Source of the DNA: E44-bin32 sp049644665
GTDB taxonomy: Bacteria; Chloroflexota; Anaerolineae; Anaerolineales; E44-bin32
Direction: 5' to 3'
Length of the DNA stretch: 64,000 nucleotides
NCBI GenBank assembly: GCA_049644665.1
Contig: JBARSI010000155.1
Coordinates: forward strand, 29,402-93,401
In this document: positions 7,636-14,708 of the stretch, one piece after another
Layout: each line of letters starts with the position of its first letter
Numbering within the stretch: position 1 is the first letter of the stretch
Position numbers and translations under genes: made by a program
The notes under the pieces: generated by a model
What the model was told of the DNA's origin: nothing
Database searches by the model: none
What the model saw: only the letters and a program-made list of their open reading frames with translations

Positions 7636-8167
7636 TGCGGATCTAATAATTGCTTTGGCCGGCAACCCAAATGCCGGAAAAACCACGGTATTTAATCGAC
7701 TCACCGGCTCGCGGCAGCATACCGGGAACTGGCCCGGAAAAACGATTGAACGGAAAAGCGGGCGATACAAGCACGCCGGCTTGTCGATAGAGGTCGTTGA
7801 CCTTCCGGGGACGTACAGTCTGGCGGCGTATTCCGAAGAGGAGATTGTGGCGCGCGATTTTCTACTTGAGGGACAATCGGACGCCGTTGTGGTCGTGGTA
7901 GACGCCTCAAATCTTGAGCGAAACTTATATCTTGTAGTGCAGATCCTTGAGTTGCAGCTTCCAGTCCTCGTAGCTTTGAACATGACGGATATGGCAGAGA
8001 TGATTGGTTTCGAGATTGATGTCGAAAAAATGTCAGATGGGCTGGGCGGTGTCCCGGTGATCCGAATGGCAGCCGCTCGCGGGATGGGGATTGAAGAATT
8101 GAAAGAAGCGATACTCCTTTACACGAAAGAACAAGTCATAAACCCTTCGCCGGACCCGATTGTATGA
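7619..8167 (+). CDS. feoB: FeoB GTPase domain as a separate protein (locus 1)
   Basis: About 182 residues from ATG 7619, overlapping feoA by 17 bases; ATG 7589 and ATG 7625 are in-frame alternatives, and the longer frame from 7490 lies inside feoA and is unlikely. It contains G1 GNPNAGKTT, G3 DLPGTYSL and G4 NMTD, that is the whole G domain of FeoB and nothing after it. The gene ends in ATGA with the membrane part starting at 8164. The GDI helical domain, normally in the same chain, is in the next gene. It should power Fe(II) import by GTP hydrolysis at the inner face of the membrane. Confidence 0.85.
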   Translation: MKMKRNADLIIALAGNPNAGKTTVFNRLTGSRQHTGNWPGKTIERKSGRYKHAGLSIEVVDLPGTYSLAAYSEEEIVARDFLLEGQSDAVVVVVDASNLERNLYLVVQILELQLPVLVALNMTDMAEMIGFEIDVEKMSDGLGGVPVIRMAAARGMGIEELKEAILLYTKEQVINPSPDPIV

Positions 8168-9864
8168 CGAACCCTGACTCCAAACCTGCTTTTCAGATCG
8201 ATTATGGACTTGTGATCGAGCCTGAAATTGAGAAACTGAGAGCGCTCATTGAAGAGCGCTTCGTGCTCCCGGATCAAATTAAATCGCGCTGGCTTGCTGT
8301 AAAGGCGCTTGAAGGGGAGACAGATCTTCTCGAGCACTTTCTCGGTGTCGAAGATGCCCGTGTTGTACTCGCACAGGTTCATACGATCCGCAAGCGGCTC
8401 GAGGCGCAGATCCCCGAAGGGCTGGAGATTGCCATTGCTGACGGCCGCTATGAGCGTGTGGGTAGGATTGTGGAACATTCACTTACGCGCCCTAAGGAAC
8501 CTGCCCACTCGCGCGCAGAGCAGGCAGACCGGATTGTCACTCATCCGTGGTTGGGAATCCCGATATTTATGGTCGTGATGTATCTGGTCTTCAGCCTGGT
8601 TGTGAACGTATCAGAGCCGTACCTGGAGTGGATCGACGCGGTTATTTCGGGGCCGATTTCAAGCTGGGCAGGAGCTTTGCTTTCTCTAATTGGTGCCTCC
8701 ACCTGGTTGCGTGGGTTAATCCTGGATGGCGCGATTGCGGGCGTCGGTGGTGTTCTGATTTTTGTCCCAGGTCTCGTGGTTTTGTTTGCTTTCATCGGTC
8801 TACTAGAGGATAGCGGGTATTTGGCCCGTATAGCGTTTGTGATGAATCGCTTCCTCGCATTCTTGGGCCTAAACGGTAAGAGCTTTGTGCCATTAATTCT
8901 TGGCTTTGGCTGTGCGGTCCCAGGGATTTATGCCACGCGAACGCTGGAGGGACGCCGTGACCGTTTACTCACGGCGTTGCTGGTGCCGTTGATGTCGTGC
9001 TCGGCGCGGCTTCCTGTGTATGTTGTGTTTGGGATGGCTTTCTTCGGCCGAAGCGCGGATCGGGTCATATGGGGTTTATACGCGCTCGGAATTGCAATGG
9101 CGGTCTTGTTGGGTTTTCTATACTCGCGCACGTTGCTTCGATCTTCTGAAGAGATGGCTTTCCTGATGGAGTTGCCCTCTTATCGCCTGCCAAGAGTGAG
9201 CAATTTGTGGATCCATGTCTCGCTGAGGACGGGCGAATTTCTGCGCAACGCAGGGACATTAATCCTGGCTGCATCTCTGGCTGTATGGCTGCTTCTGAAC
9301 GTTCCGCCTAAAGCTACAGAATTAGAGCAGAGCGCATTTGGGAAAGTCAGCGGTTTTGTCGCCCCCGTGCTGAAACCAACGGGTTTTGGGACCTGGGAGG
9401 CTTCAGGATCGCTATTAACAGGCATGGTCGCCAAAGAGCTTGTGATCGCGACGATGACACAGATCTATCTGGATGAGCCCGGAGAGAGCGAAGCAGAAAG
9501 TGAGATCGATCCGTTTCAGGACCTGGTAGATATTGGAAGGGGCTTTGTCGGGGCTACTATTCGCGCAGGGGAGCGGTTATTGGACACCCTCACTCCCGGG
9601 GTCCAACTCTTTGGAGGCGAAGGCGAGAGAGAAGAAGAGGGTACGGCACTCAGTTTTGTATTACACGAGTCCTTCACCCCTCTTTCCGCTCTGGCGTTCA
9701 TCGTATTCGTCTCGCTTTACACGCCCTGCATGGCCACGCTGGGGGCCATCCGCGCGGAATTCGGTGGGTGGTGGGCGGTCTTTTCCGCGGTAAGCCAGAC
9801 CGGGATGGCCTGGCTTGTAGCGACGCTTATTTTTCAACTGGGCCATTTGTTAGGTTTTTCCTAA
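8164..9864 (+). CDS. feoB: FeoB GDI plus membrane domain (locus 1)
   Basis: 566 residues. Residues about 10-70 carry the GDI-type segment (RWLAVKALEG), then the pore domain begins near 120 (HPWLGIPIFM). Two gate motifs are intact: GFGCAVPGIYATRT (Cys250) and SCSARLPVYV (Cys279). Near the C-terminus YTPCMATLGAI matches a conserved FeoB segment. Ten or so hydrophobic segments are visible. The start overlaps the GTPase gene by four bases, so the two chains are made together and presumably reassemble. Classical cysteines favour Fe(II) as substrate. Confidence 0.88.
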   Translation: MTNPDSKPAFQIDYGLVIEPEIEKLRALIEERFVLPDQIKSRWLAVKALEGETDLLEHFLGVEDARVVLAQVHTIRKRLEAQIPEGLEIAIADGRYERVGRIVEHSLTRPKEPAHSRAEQADRIVTHPWLGIPIFMVVMYLVFSLVVNVSEPYLEWIDAVISGPISSWAGALLSLIGASTWLRGLILDGAIAGVGGVLIFVPGLVVLFAFIGLLEDSGYLARIAFVMNRFLAFLGLNGKSFVPLILGFGCAVPGIYATRTLEGRRDRLLTALLVPLMSCSARLPVYVVFGMAFFGRSADRVIWGLYALGIAMAVLLGFLYSRTLLRSSEEMAFLMELPSYRLPRVSNLWIHVSLRTGEFLRNAGTLILAASLAVWLLLNVPPKATELEQSAFGKVSGFVAPVLKPTGFGTWEASGSLLTGMVAKELVIATMTQIYLDEPGESEAESEIDPFQDLVDIGRGFVGATIRAGERLLDTLTPGVQLFGGEGEREEEGTALSFVLHESFTPLSALAFIVFVSLYTPCMATLGAIRAEFGGWWAVFSAVSQTGMAWLVATLIFQLGHLLGFS

Positions 9865-9884
9865 GCGAGGAACAGAAAGAATCT

Positions 9885-10184
9885 ATGCTGGCACAAATCC
9901 TGGCGGAATTTGATCGCGAACGAAGCCCTCTATCGAGCCGTGAGTTGGCAAGTGTGCTCGGCAAAGACCTCGCAGCAATTGAGGGAATGCTTGAAACGCT
10001 GGTGAGGTCAGGACGGTTGGTGGAACTGGGGAATGATGGACCCTGTGATAAATGTCCAGCACAAGGTCTTTGTATTGTTCTCCCACTTGAGGGGCGCCGA
10101 TTTTACCTTGTGCCGCACGAAGGGACGGAGATCCTCGAAGAACACGGATATTGTTGGGAAGCAAGAGATCGAGGAAGGGCATAG
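9885..10184 (+). CDS. FeoC-like winged-helix protein with Cys cluster
   Basis: 99 residues from ATG 9885, 20 bases after feoB stops. It begins with a winged-helix pattern (MLAQILAEFDRER..LSSRELASVLGKD), residues 1-50, then C54-x2-C57-x5-C63 (CDKCPAQGLC), then a short beta-rich tail. FeoC proteins have a winged helix and a Cys-rich loop that can hold an Fe-S cluster, and sit beside feoB, which fits here. FeoC usually has four Cys; three plus a later one (Cys in GYCWE) are present. It may sense iron or protect FeoB from proteolysis. A longer frame from 9768 lies inside feoB and is rejected. Confidence 0.7.
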   Translation: MLAQILAEFDRERSPLSSRELASVLGKDLAAIEGMLETLVRSGRLVELGNDGPCDKCPAQGLCIVLPLEGRRFYLVPHEGTEILEEHGYCWEARDRGRA

Positions 10185-10945
10185 TGAACCTGTATTCTTG
10201 GAACGTTAACGGCATACGCGCGGCCCAGAAGAAGGGATTCTTGGAATGGGTGACCAAGACGCGCCCTGATGTGATTTGCCTCCAGGAGACAAAGGCGCAA
10301 CCCGAGCAACTGGATCAAACTTTGCTCGAGCCAGAGGGCTACAAATCTTATTGGGCATCGGCAGAACGCAAAGGGTACAGCGGGGTCGCTCTGTATACCC
10401 GAATTGAACCGATGAGTGTGCAGGTGGGCCTTAGGATAGAGGAGTTCGACCGCGAGGGCCGAACCATCCTGGCAGATTACGATGATTTTGTCCTGCTGAC
10501 GACCTATGTTCCTAACGGCTCCCGCGACCACAGTCGGGTTCCTTTCAAAATGGCATATAAAAAGGCGCTGCTCGATACTTGCAACGCCCTGCGATCCGAA
10601 GGCCGCAGCGTAATATTCTGTGGTGATATCAACACGGCTCATCGCGAGATAGACCTGGCGCGCCCCAAACAGAACCAGAAATCGACCGGCTTCCTCCCCG
10701 TCGAGAGGGAGTGGATCGATGCCGTCGTCGAACAAGGCTACATCGACACCTTCCGCGAACAGCACCCCGAGCGTGCCGCGTATAGCTGGTGGGCTTATTG
10801 GGGCGGAGCGCGCGAGCGCGATGTGGGTTGGCGGCTGGACTACTTCTTCGTCACCGCGGATCTCGCAGAAAATATTATCTCCGCTGAAATACATCTTGAC
10901 GTCCTTGGCTCGGATCATTGCCCGGTCAGCCTGACGCTCCGTTGA
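10184..10945 (+). CDS. xth: Exodeoxyribonuclease III
   Basis: 253 residues from GTG 10184, which overlaps the FeoC stop by one base (TAGTG) and has GAGGAAGGG upstream. Motifs of the EEP nuclease family: YSWNVNGIRAA (Asn metal site), LQETKA (Glu), GDINTAHREIDL (Asp/Asn catalytic), WRLDYFF and GSDHCPV (catalytic His). It cuts DNA at abasic sites and trims 3' ends in base excision repair. Its place at the end of the iron operon may be chance or may link iron load to oxidative DNA repair. Confidence 0.9.
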   Translation: MNLYSWNVNGIRAAQKKGFLEWVTKTRPDVICLQETKAQPEQLDQTLLEPEGYKSYWASAERKGYSGVALYTRIEPMSVQVGLRIEEFDREGRTILADYDDFVLLTTYVPNGSRDHSRVPFKMAYKKALLDTCNALRSEGRSVIFCGDINTAHREIDLARPKQNQKSTGFLPVEREWIDAVVEQGYIDTFREQHPERAAYSWWAYWGGARERDVGWRLDYFFVTADLAENIISAEIHLDVLGSDHCPVSLTLR

Positions 10946-11020
10946 TGTACGATCTGGGTTAAACGGTCTTCTCCCTCGATCGAGTTACCCCTTATTCCCC
11001 AAAATAGATTGCACCCGCTC

Positions 11021-11072
11021 TTGACAGACGCACACTTTAATGCAAGATAGTAGTTAGTAGACGAACTACTAT
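11021..11072 (+). promoter_or_regulatory. Promoter with 9-base inverted repeat before TrmB regulator
   Basis: TTGACA at 11021-11026 is a consensus -35; AAGATA 17 bases later is a weak -10. Overlapping the -10 is a perfect inverted repeat, ATAGTAGTT (11047-11055), 8 bases, AACTACTAT (11064-11072), ending 16 bases before the TrmB start. A repressor bound there would block initiation, so autoregulation by the TrmB protein is likely. Confidence 0.6.
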
Positions 11073-11088
11073 TCTGGGCGAGGCGGAT

Positions 11089-11892
11089 ATGGATCTGGTT
11101 GCTGAGTTAAATAGCATTGGTTTTACAGAATCTGAGGCGAAGGTGTACCTCGTATTGCTGCGCAACAACCCGGCCACGGGCTATCAATTAAGTAAAGTGT
11201 CTGGTGTGCCGCGCTCGATGGTGTATGAGGCCCTCGGCCGCCTTGACGCGCGTGGTGCAGTGTTGAAATCTGCCGAGGCGAAAGCCACGCTCTATCGTCC
11301 CCTCCCTCCGGAGGCCTTGTTAGAGAGCGTGAACATGGAGCACCACAGAAAGATGCAGTCGCTTTCAGGCGGCCTCTCTCGCATCTATGAAACCGGATCG
11401 GGGGATCTTCTCTGGACGATTACGGGAGAGACTTCAGCGATCTCCTATGCCGCCGATATGATTCAATCGGCACAGACCGAGTTAATGCTTGTGCTCTCTG
11501 ACCCGGGGTTGATGGAACTTCAAGATGTGGTGCAGGTTGCATGCGATCGCGGTGTTCGCGTAAGTGCTTTGCTCACGGGCGACCTTAAGTTGGGGTGCGG
11601 AGAGGTGGCGTACCACCCGCCGCATGAGAGTGAGCTGCAGGAATTAACCGACACCATTGTTGTGGTGGCAGATGAGCAGGAAGCTTTGATTGCCAGCGGG
11701 AACGAAGAGATGAGCGCCACGGTCACAACCAATCGCAACCTGGTCTTGATCGCCCGCCAATTTGTCTGGATGGAATTGTTTGCTCAGCGAATCTACTCTC
11801 GCCTTGATAAGGATTTGATTGCCAAATTAAACCCAGAGGACCAAAAGCTAATTAATGGATTCGCACCAGTGATGGGAAAGCGGGTGGGCTGA
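11089..11892 (+). CDS. TrmB-family transcriptional regulator
   Basis: 267 residues. The N-terminal TrmB winged helix (about 1-75: GFTESEAKVYLVLL, GYQLSKVSGVPRSMVYEAL) is followed by a phospholipase-D-like ligand-binding domain typical of TrmB proteins. The gene is one base before a ZIP metal transporter, and no sugar transporter is near, so the pair probably senses or regulates a divalent metal rather than a sugar. The CGEVAYHPPHES stretch could supply metal ligands. An inverted repeat lies directly upstream. Confidence 0.8.
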   Translation: MDLVAELNSIGFTESEAKVYLVLLRNNPATGYQLSKVSGVPRSMVYEALGRLDARGAVLKSAEAKATLYRPLPPEALLESVNMEHHRKMQSLSGGLSRIYETGSGDLLWTITGETSAISYAADMIQSAQTELMLVLSDPGLMELQDVVQVACDRGVRVSALLTGDLKLGCGEVAYHPPHESELQELTDTIVVVADEQEALIASGNEEMSATVTTNRNLVLIARQFVWMELFAQRIYSRLDKDLIAKLNPEDQKLINGFAPVMGKRVG

Positions 11893-11893
11893 A

Positions 11894-12643
11894 ATGGAAG
11901 CATCCCTATTAAATGCCTTCTGGGCGGCAGTGATCACCACGTTGGCGACGGGGCTTGGCGGGTTGCCCTTCGTCTTTATGCGCCGTTTTCCTGCCCGGCT
12001 TGCTCACTTGGCATGGGCAGTCGCCGGCGGGATGATGCTTGCGGCGTCTGTTTTTAACCTGATCTTCCCCGGGATCGAGGATGGTGGATTCAACATCGTA
12101 GCCGTCGGCATGCTCGCTGGAGCCCTGATCTTCGGCCTGGCCTCGCGGCGGATAGCGCACCACGATTTTACAATAAGCGGGGTGAGCGGCGCGGGAGGGA
12201 ATCGCATCGCTCTGGTTCTTGGGACAATGTTCTTCCACAGCTTTCCCGAAGGCCTGGCGGTAGGCGTAGCTTTCGGATCGGGGGAAACCCACCTGGGCAT
12301 AATCATCACTATCGCCATCGCAATTCACAACATACCCGAGGGAATTGCGGTCTCACTGCCGCTGCGCGCCGAGGGGGTCAGCGGCTGGAAGTGTGTCGGC
12401 TGGTCAATATTCTCGAGCTTGCCTCAGCCGATAGCGGTGATTCCAGCCTACCTGGCCGTGGTTGCATTTCGACCGATTCTTCCCTTCGCCTTTGGTTTCG
12501 CAGCCGGGGCGATGTTCTTTCTCGTCCTCAGCGAGATGATCCCGGAGAGCCTGGCCAGCGATGTGCAGCGGCAAACGAGCGCGCTGGCAGCAATGGGCGG
12601 ATTCATCGCCATGATGCTCTTTCAGAACGTATTCATTATGTGA
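11894..12643 (+). CDS. ZIP-family divalent metal transporter
   Basis: 249 residues, about eight hydrophobic segments. Both ZIP signatures are present: HSFPEGLAVGVAFG (about residue 115) and HNIPEGIAVSLPL (about 144). These His/Glu residues form the binuclear metal site in TM4 and TM5. ZIP proteins move Zn(II), and sometimes Fe(II) or Mn(II), into the cytoplasm. The gene is coupled to the TrmB regulator and lies between two feo operons, so it is part of a metal-uptake cluster. Which metal is carried cannot be read from sequence. Confidence 0.88.
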   Translation: MEASLLNAFWAAVITTLATGLGGLPFVFMRRFPARLAHLAWAVAGGMMLAASVFNLIFPGIEDGGFNIVAVGMLAGALIFGLASRRIAHHDFTISGVSGAGGNRIALVLGTMFFHSFPEGLAVGVAFGSGETHLGIIITIAIAIHNIPEGIAVSLPLRAEGVSGWKCVGWSIFSSLPQPIAVIPAYLAVVAFRPILPFAFGFAAGAMFFLVLSEMIPESLASDVQRQTSALAAMGGFIAMMLFQNVFIM

Positions 12644-12656
12644 TCCTGTCCTCCTC

Positions 12657-12686
12657 TTGTAATTTAGTTTCAACTAATATTATAAT
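12657..12686 (+). promoter_or_regulatory. Promoter with TTAGTT/AACTAA operator of feo operon 2
   Basis: TTGTAA (12657-12662), 18 bases, TATAAT (12681-12686) forms a good promoter 157 bases before the membrane-anchored DtxR gene. The spacer holds a perfect palindrome, TTAGTT-TC-AACTAA (12664-12677), whose outer TTAG/CTAA is like DtxR/IdeR boxes. Its sequence differs from the AGGGTACCCT sites of feo operon 1, so the two operons may answer to different regulators. Confidence 0.5.
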
Positions 12687-12842
12687 AAGGCCATACTTAA
12701 TTCTCGAATTGGTTGATCCGCTTCACCATGTTGAGAATCTCCACAGGACCACCCGCGCTCAGGGCGTTAAGGGGCACGGAGGGATTCTTACAGGGGTTGG
12801 CCACGAGGCAGGGAATGTGTTCCGAAAGGAAACGAGAGCGGT

Positions 12843-13853
12843 ATGAGTGATTCGTTAATAACACTGTTAATTGGACTTGGCATGCTATCTATCGGCCTGT
12901 GGTTTCTTTGGCCGGAGGACGGTCTTTTTGCGCGCTGGCAGCGGGGGCGAAAGATGAACGCCCGCATCCGCCGCGAGGACGCATTGAAACACATCCACAG
13001 CTGTGATATGGGCGGATCACCGGCATCGATCCAGAGCATTGCCGGCGCATTAGGAGTCCACCTCAACGAGGCGTTAGCTACACTATCTGAGCTTGAAGCG
13101 CATAATTTGGCACTTATAAGCAACGGCGGTATCCGCTTGACGCCCGCAGGTCGTGAGTCGGCGCTGTATATTTTACGGGCACATCGCATGTGGGAGCGAT
13201 ACCTGGCAGATGAGACTGGATACAGCGAACAGGAATGGCATGATATCGCCGAGCGTTATGAACACGAACTGACACCCTCTGAGGTTGAAGCGCTCTCAGC
13301 GCGCTTGGGGTATCCCACACATGATCCACACGGGGACCCCATACCCGCGGCAGATGGTGAGATTGTCCATCATGGTGGTGAGCCGCTCACCGCAGCCGAG
13401 GTTGATGTCCCCCTGCGCATCGTACACCTTGAGGATGAGCCGGACGTGGTCTACGCTCAGCTCGTCGCCGAAGGGTTGCACCCAGGCATGATTCTGCGTC
13501 TCGTCGAACGAACGCCCGAGCGGCTGCGCTTCTGGGCCGGGGGTGACGAACACACCCTGGCTCCAGTGGTCGCGGCGAATATCTCTGTCTTGGCTCTTGC
13601 CATGGCGGAGGCTGAGGAACCCGTCGGCAAGCCGTTGAGCCACTTACAGTCCGGCGAATCAGCTGTTGTCCTATCGATTTCACCGGCAAGTCGTGGTCTG
13701 GATCGTCAACGGTTGCTCGACTTGGGCCTGTTGCCGGGAACCAAAGTGGGCGTCGAGTTGGTTGGTCCGGGTGGAGATCCGAAAGCCTACCGGATACGAG
13801 GAGCGCTGATCGCTCTGCGACAAGACCAGGCCAATCGCATATTGGTTGAATGA
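12843..13853 (+). CDS. Membrane-anchored DtxR-like protein with two FeoA domains
   Basis: 336 residues. A single hydrophobic helix (about 4-22, LITLLIGLGMLSIGLWFLW) is followed by basic residues (RWQRGRKMNARIRR), predicting a cytoplasmic C-terminal body. A winged helix (about 45-105) ends in RLTPAGRESALYILRAHRMWERYL, the DtxR pattern. The metal region has HDPHGDPIP in place of CPHGNPIP. Then come a FeoA-like domain (about 180-250) and a second, clearer FeoA domain (about 263-336, LGLLPGTKV...RIRGALIALR). It heads the second feo operon, which has no separate feoA, so it may serve as both sensor and FeoA. A membrane-tethered DtxR is unusual. Confidence 0.8.
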   Translation: MSDSLITLLIGLGMLSIGLWFLWPEDGLFARWQRGRKMNARIRREDALKHIHSCDMGGSPASIQSIAGALGVHLNEALATLSELEAHNLALISNGGIRLTPAGRESALYILRAHRMWERYLADETGYSEQEWHDIAERYEHELTPSEVEALSARLGYPTHDPHGDPIPAADGEIVHHGGEPLTAAEVDVPLRIVHLEDEPDVVYAQLVAEGLHPGMILRLVERTPERLRFWAGGDEHTLAPVVAANISVLALAMAEAEEPVGKPLSHLQSGESAVVLSISPASRGLDRQRLLDLGLLPGTKVGVELVGPGGDPKAYRIRGALIALRQDQANRILVE

Positions 13854-13865
13854 GGAGTGAGTGGG

Positions 13866-14708
13866 ATGGTAGATAAGAAAAAGAATGCTCCGCTGGACGA
13901 ATGTGCAAGCTGCCCAGTACATAATGCTGCAAACCTATTGAAGCTGGGTGTCGACATGCAGGATTGGGATTATGTCGTCGCACTGGCGGGTAATCCCAAT
14001 ACCGGAAAAAGTACCGTGTTTAATGCCCTCACAGGTCTACACCAGCACACAGGCAATTGGCCTGGGAAGACTGTCACCCGGGCCGAAGGTGGCTTTGAGT
14101 ACGCCGATCGGCGCTTTAAATTAGTGGACCTTCCCGGCACATATTCGCTGTTATCGATCTCGCTCGATGAGGAGATCGCCCGGGATTTCATCCTCTTTGG
14201 TCAACCGGACGTCACCGTGGTGGTTGTGGACGCAACTCGATTGGAGCGGAATCTGAACCTGGTGATCCAGGTATTGGAGATTACCGATCGGGCTGTCATC
14301 TGTCTGAATTTAATGGACGAGGCTCACCGCCACGGGTTGGTGGTGGATGAACGCAGCCTTTCACGCGATCTGGGTGTTCCTGTTGTGCCCACATCGGCGC
14401 GTTATGACAAGGGACTGGATGAATTGGTTGCAACGATTAGTAACGTCGCTTCCGGTAAGTTCGCATACCGTCCGCACAGAATCCAGGCAGTCTCGCGCGC
14501 GCTGGAAAGCTCTATCAAGACCCTAACCAAAGAAGTGAGAACGGTCTACCCGGATCTACCAAATCCCCGTTGGGTGGCGATGCGCCTCCTCGATGGAGAT
14601 GAACGAATCATCGAGGCAATAATCAAGGGCGAATTGGGTGACCTGAGACAAGCGGACGATGAAATCTCGGGCGCGGACATGGGGCAGATGCAGGAGGCAG
14701 TTTCGTGA
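13866..14708 (+). CDS. feoB: FeoB GTPase plus partial GDI domain (locus 2)
   Basis: 280 residues from ATG 13866 (GGAG 8 bases before); GTG 13857 is an alternative. The N-terminus has a Cys pair, ECASCPVHNAAN (about residues 11-22), absent from locus 1. G1 is GNPNTGKST, G3 DLPGTYSL, G4 NLMDE. After the G domain the chain continues into the GDI region with RWVAMRLLDGDE (about 238), which in locus 1 belongs to the membrane gene. It ends at a GTGA overlap with the next gene. So this FeoB is split about 100 residues later than the first one. Confidence 0.86.
   Translation: MVDKKKNAPLDECASCPVHNAANLLKLGVDMQDWDYVVALAGNPNTGKSTVFNALTGLHQHTGNWPGKTVTRAEGGFEYADRRFKLVDLPGTYSLLSISLDEEIARDFILFGQPDVTVVVVDATRLERNLNLVIQVLEITDRAVICLNLMDEAHRHGLVVDERSLSRDLGVPVVPTSARYDKGLDELVATISNVASGKFAYRPHRIQAVSRALESSIKTLTKEVRTVYPDLPNPRWVAMRLLDGDERIIEAIIKGELGDLRQADDEISGADMGQMQEAVS

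Noticed and set aside
12391..12846. 151-residue open frame crossing the ZIP gene end and feo-2 promoter
   Set aside because: Shadow of the ZIP gene; covers the TTGTAA-TATAAT promoter and lacks any family pattern.
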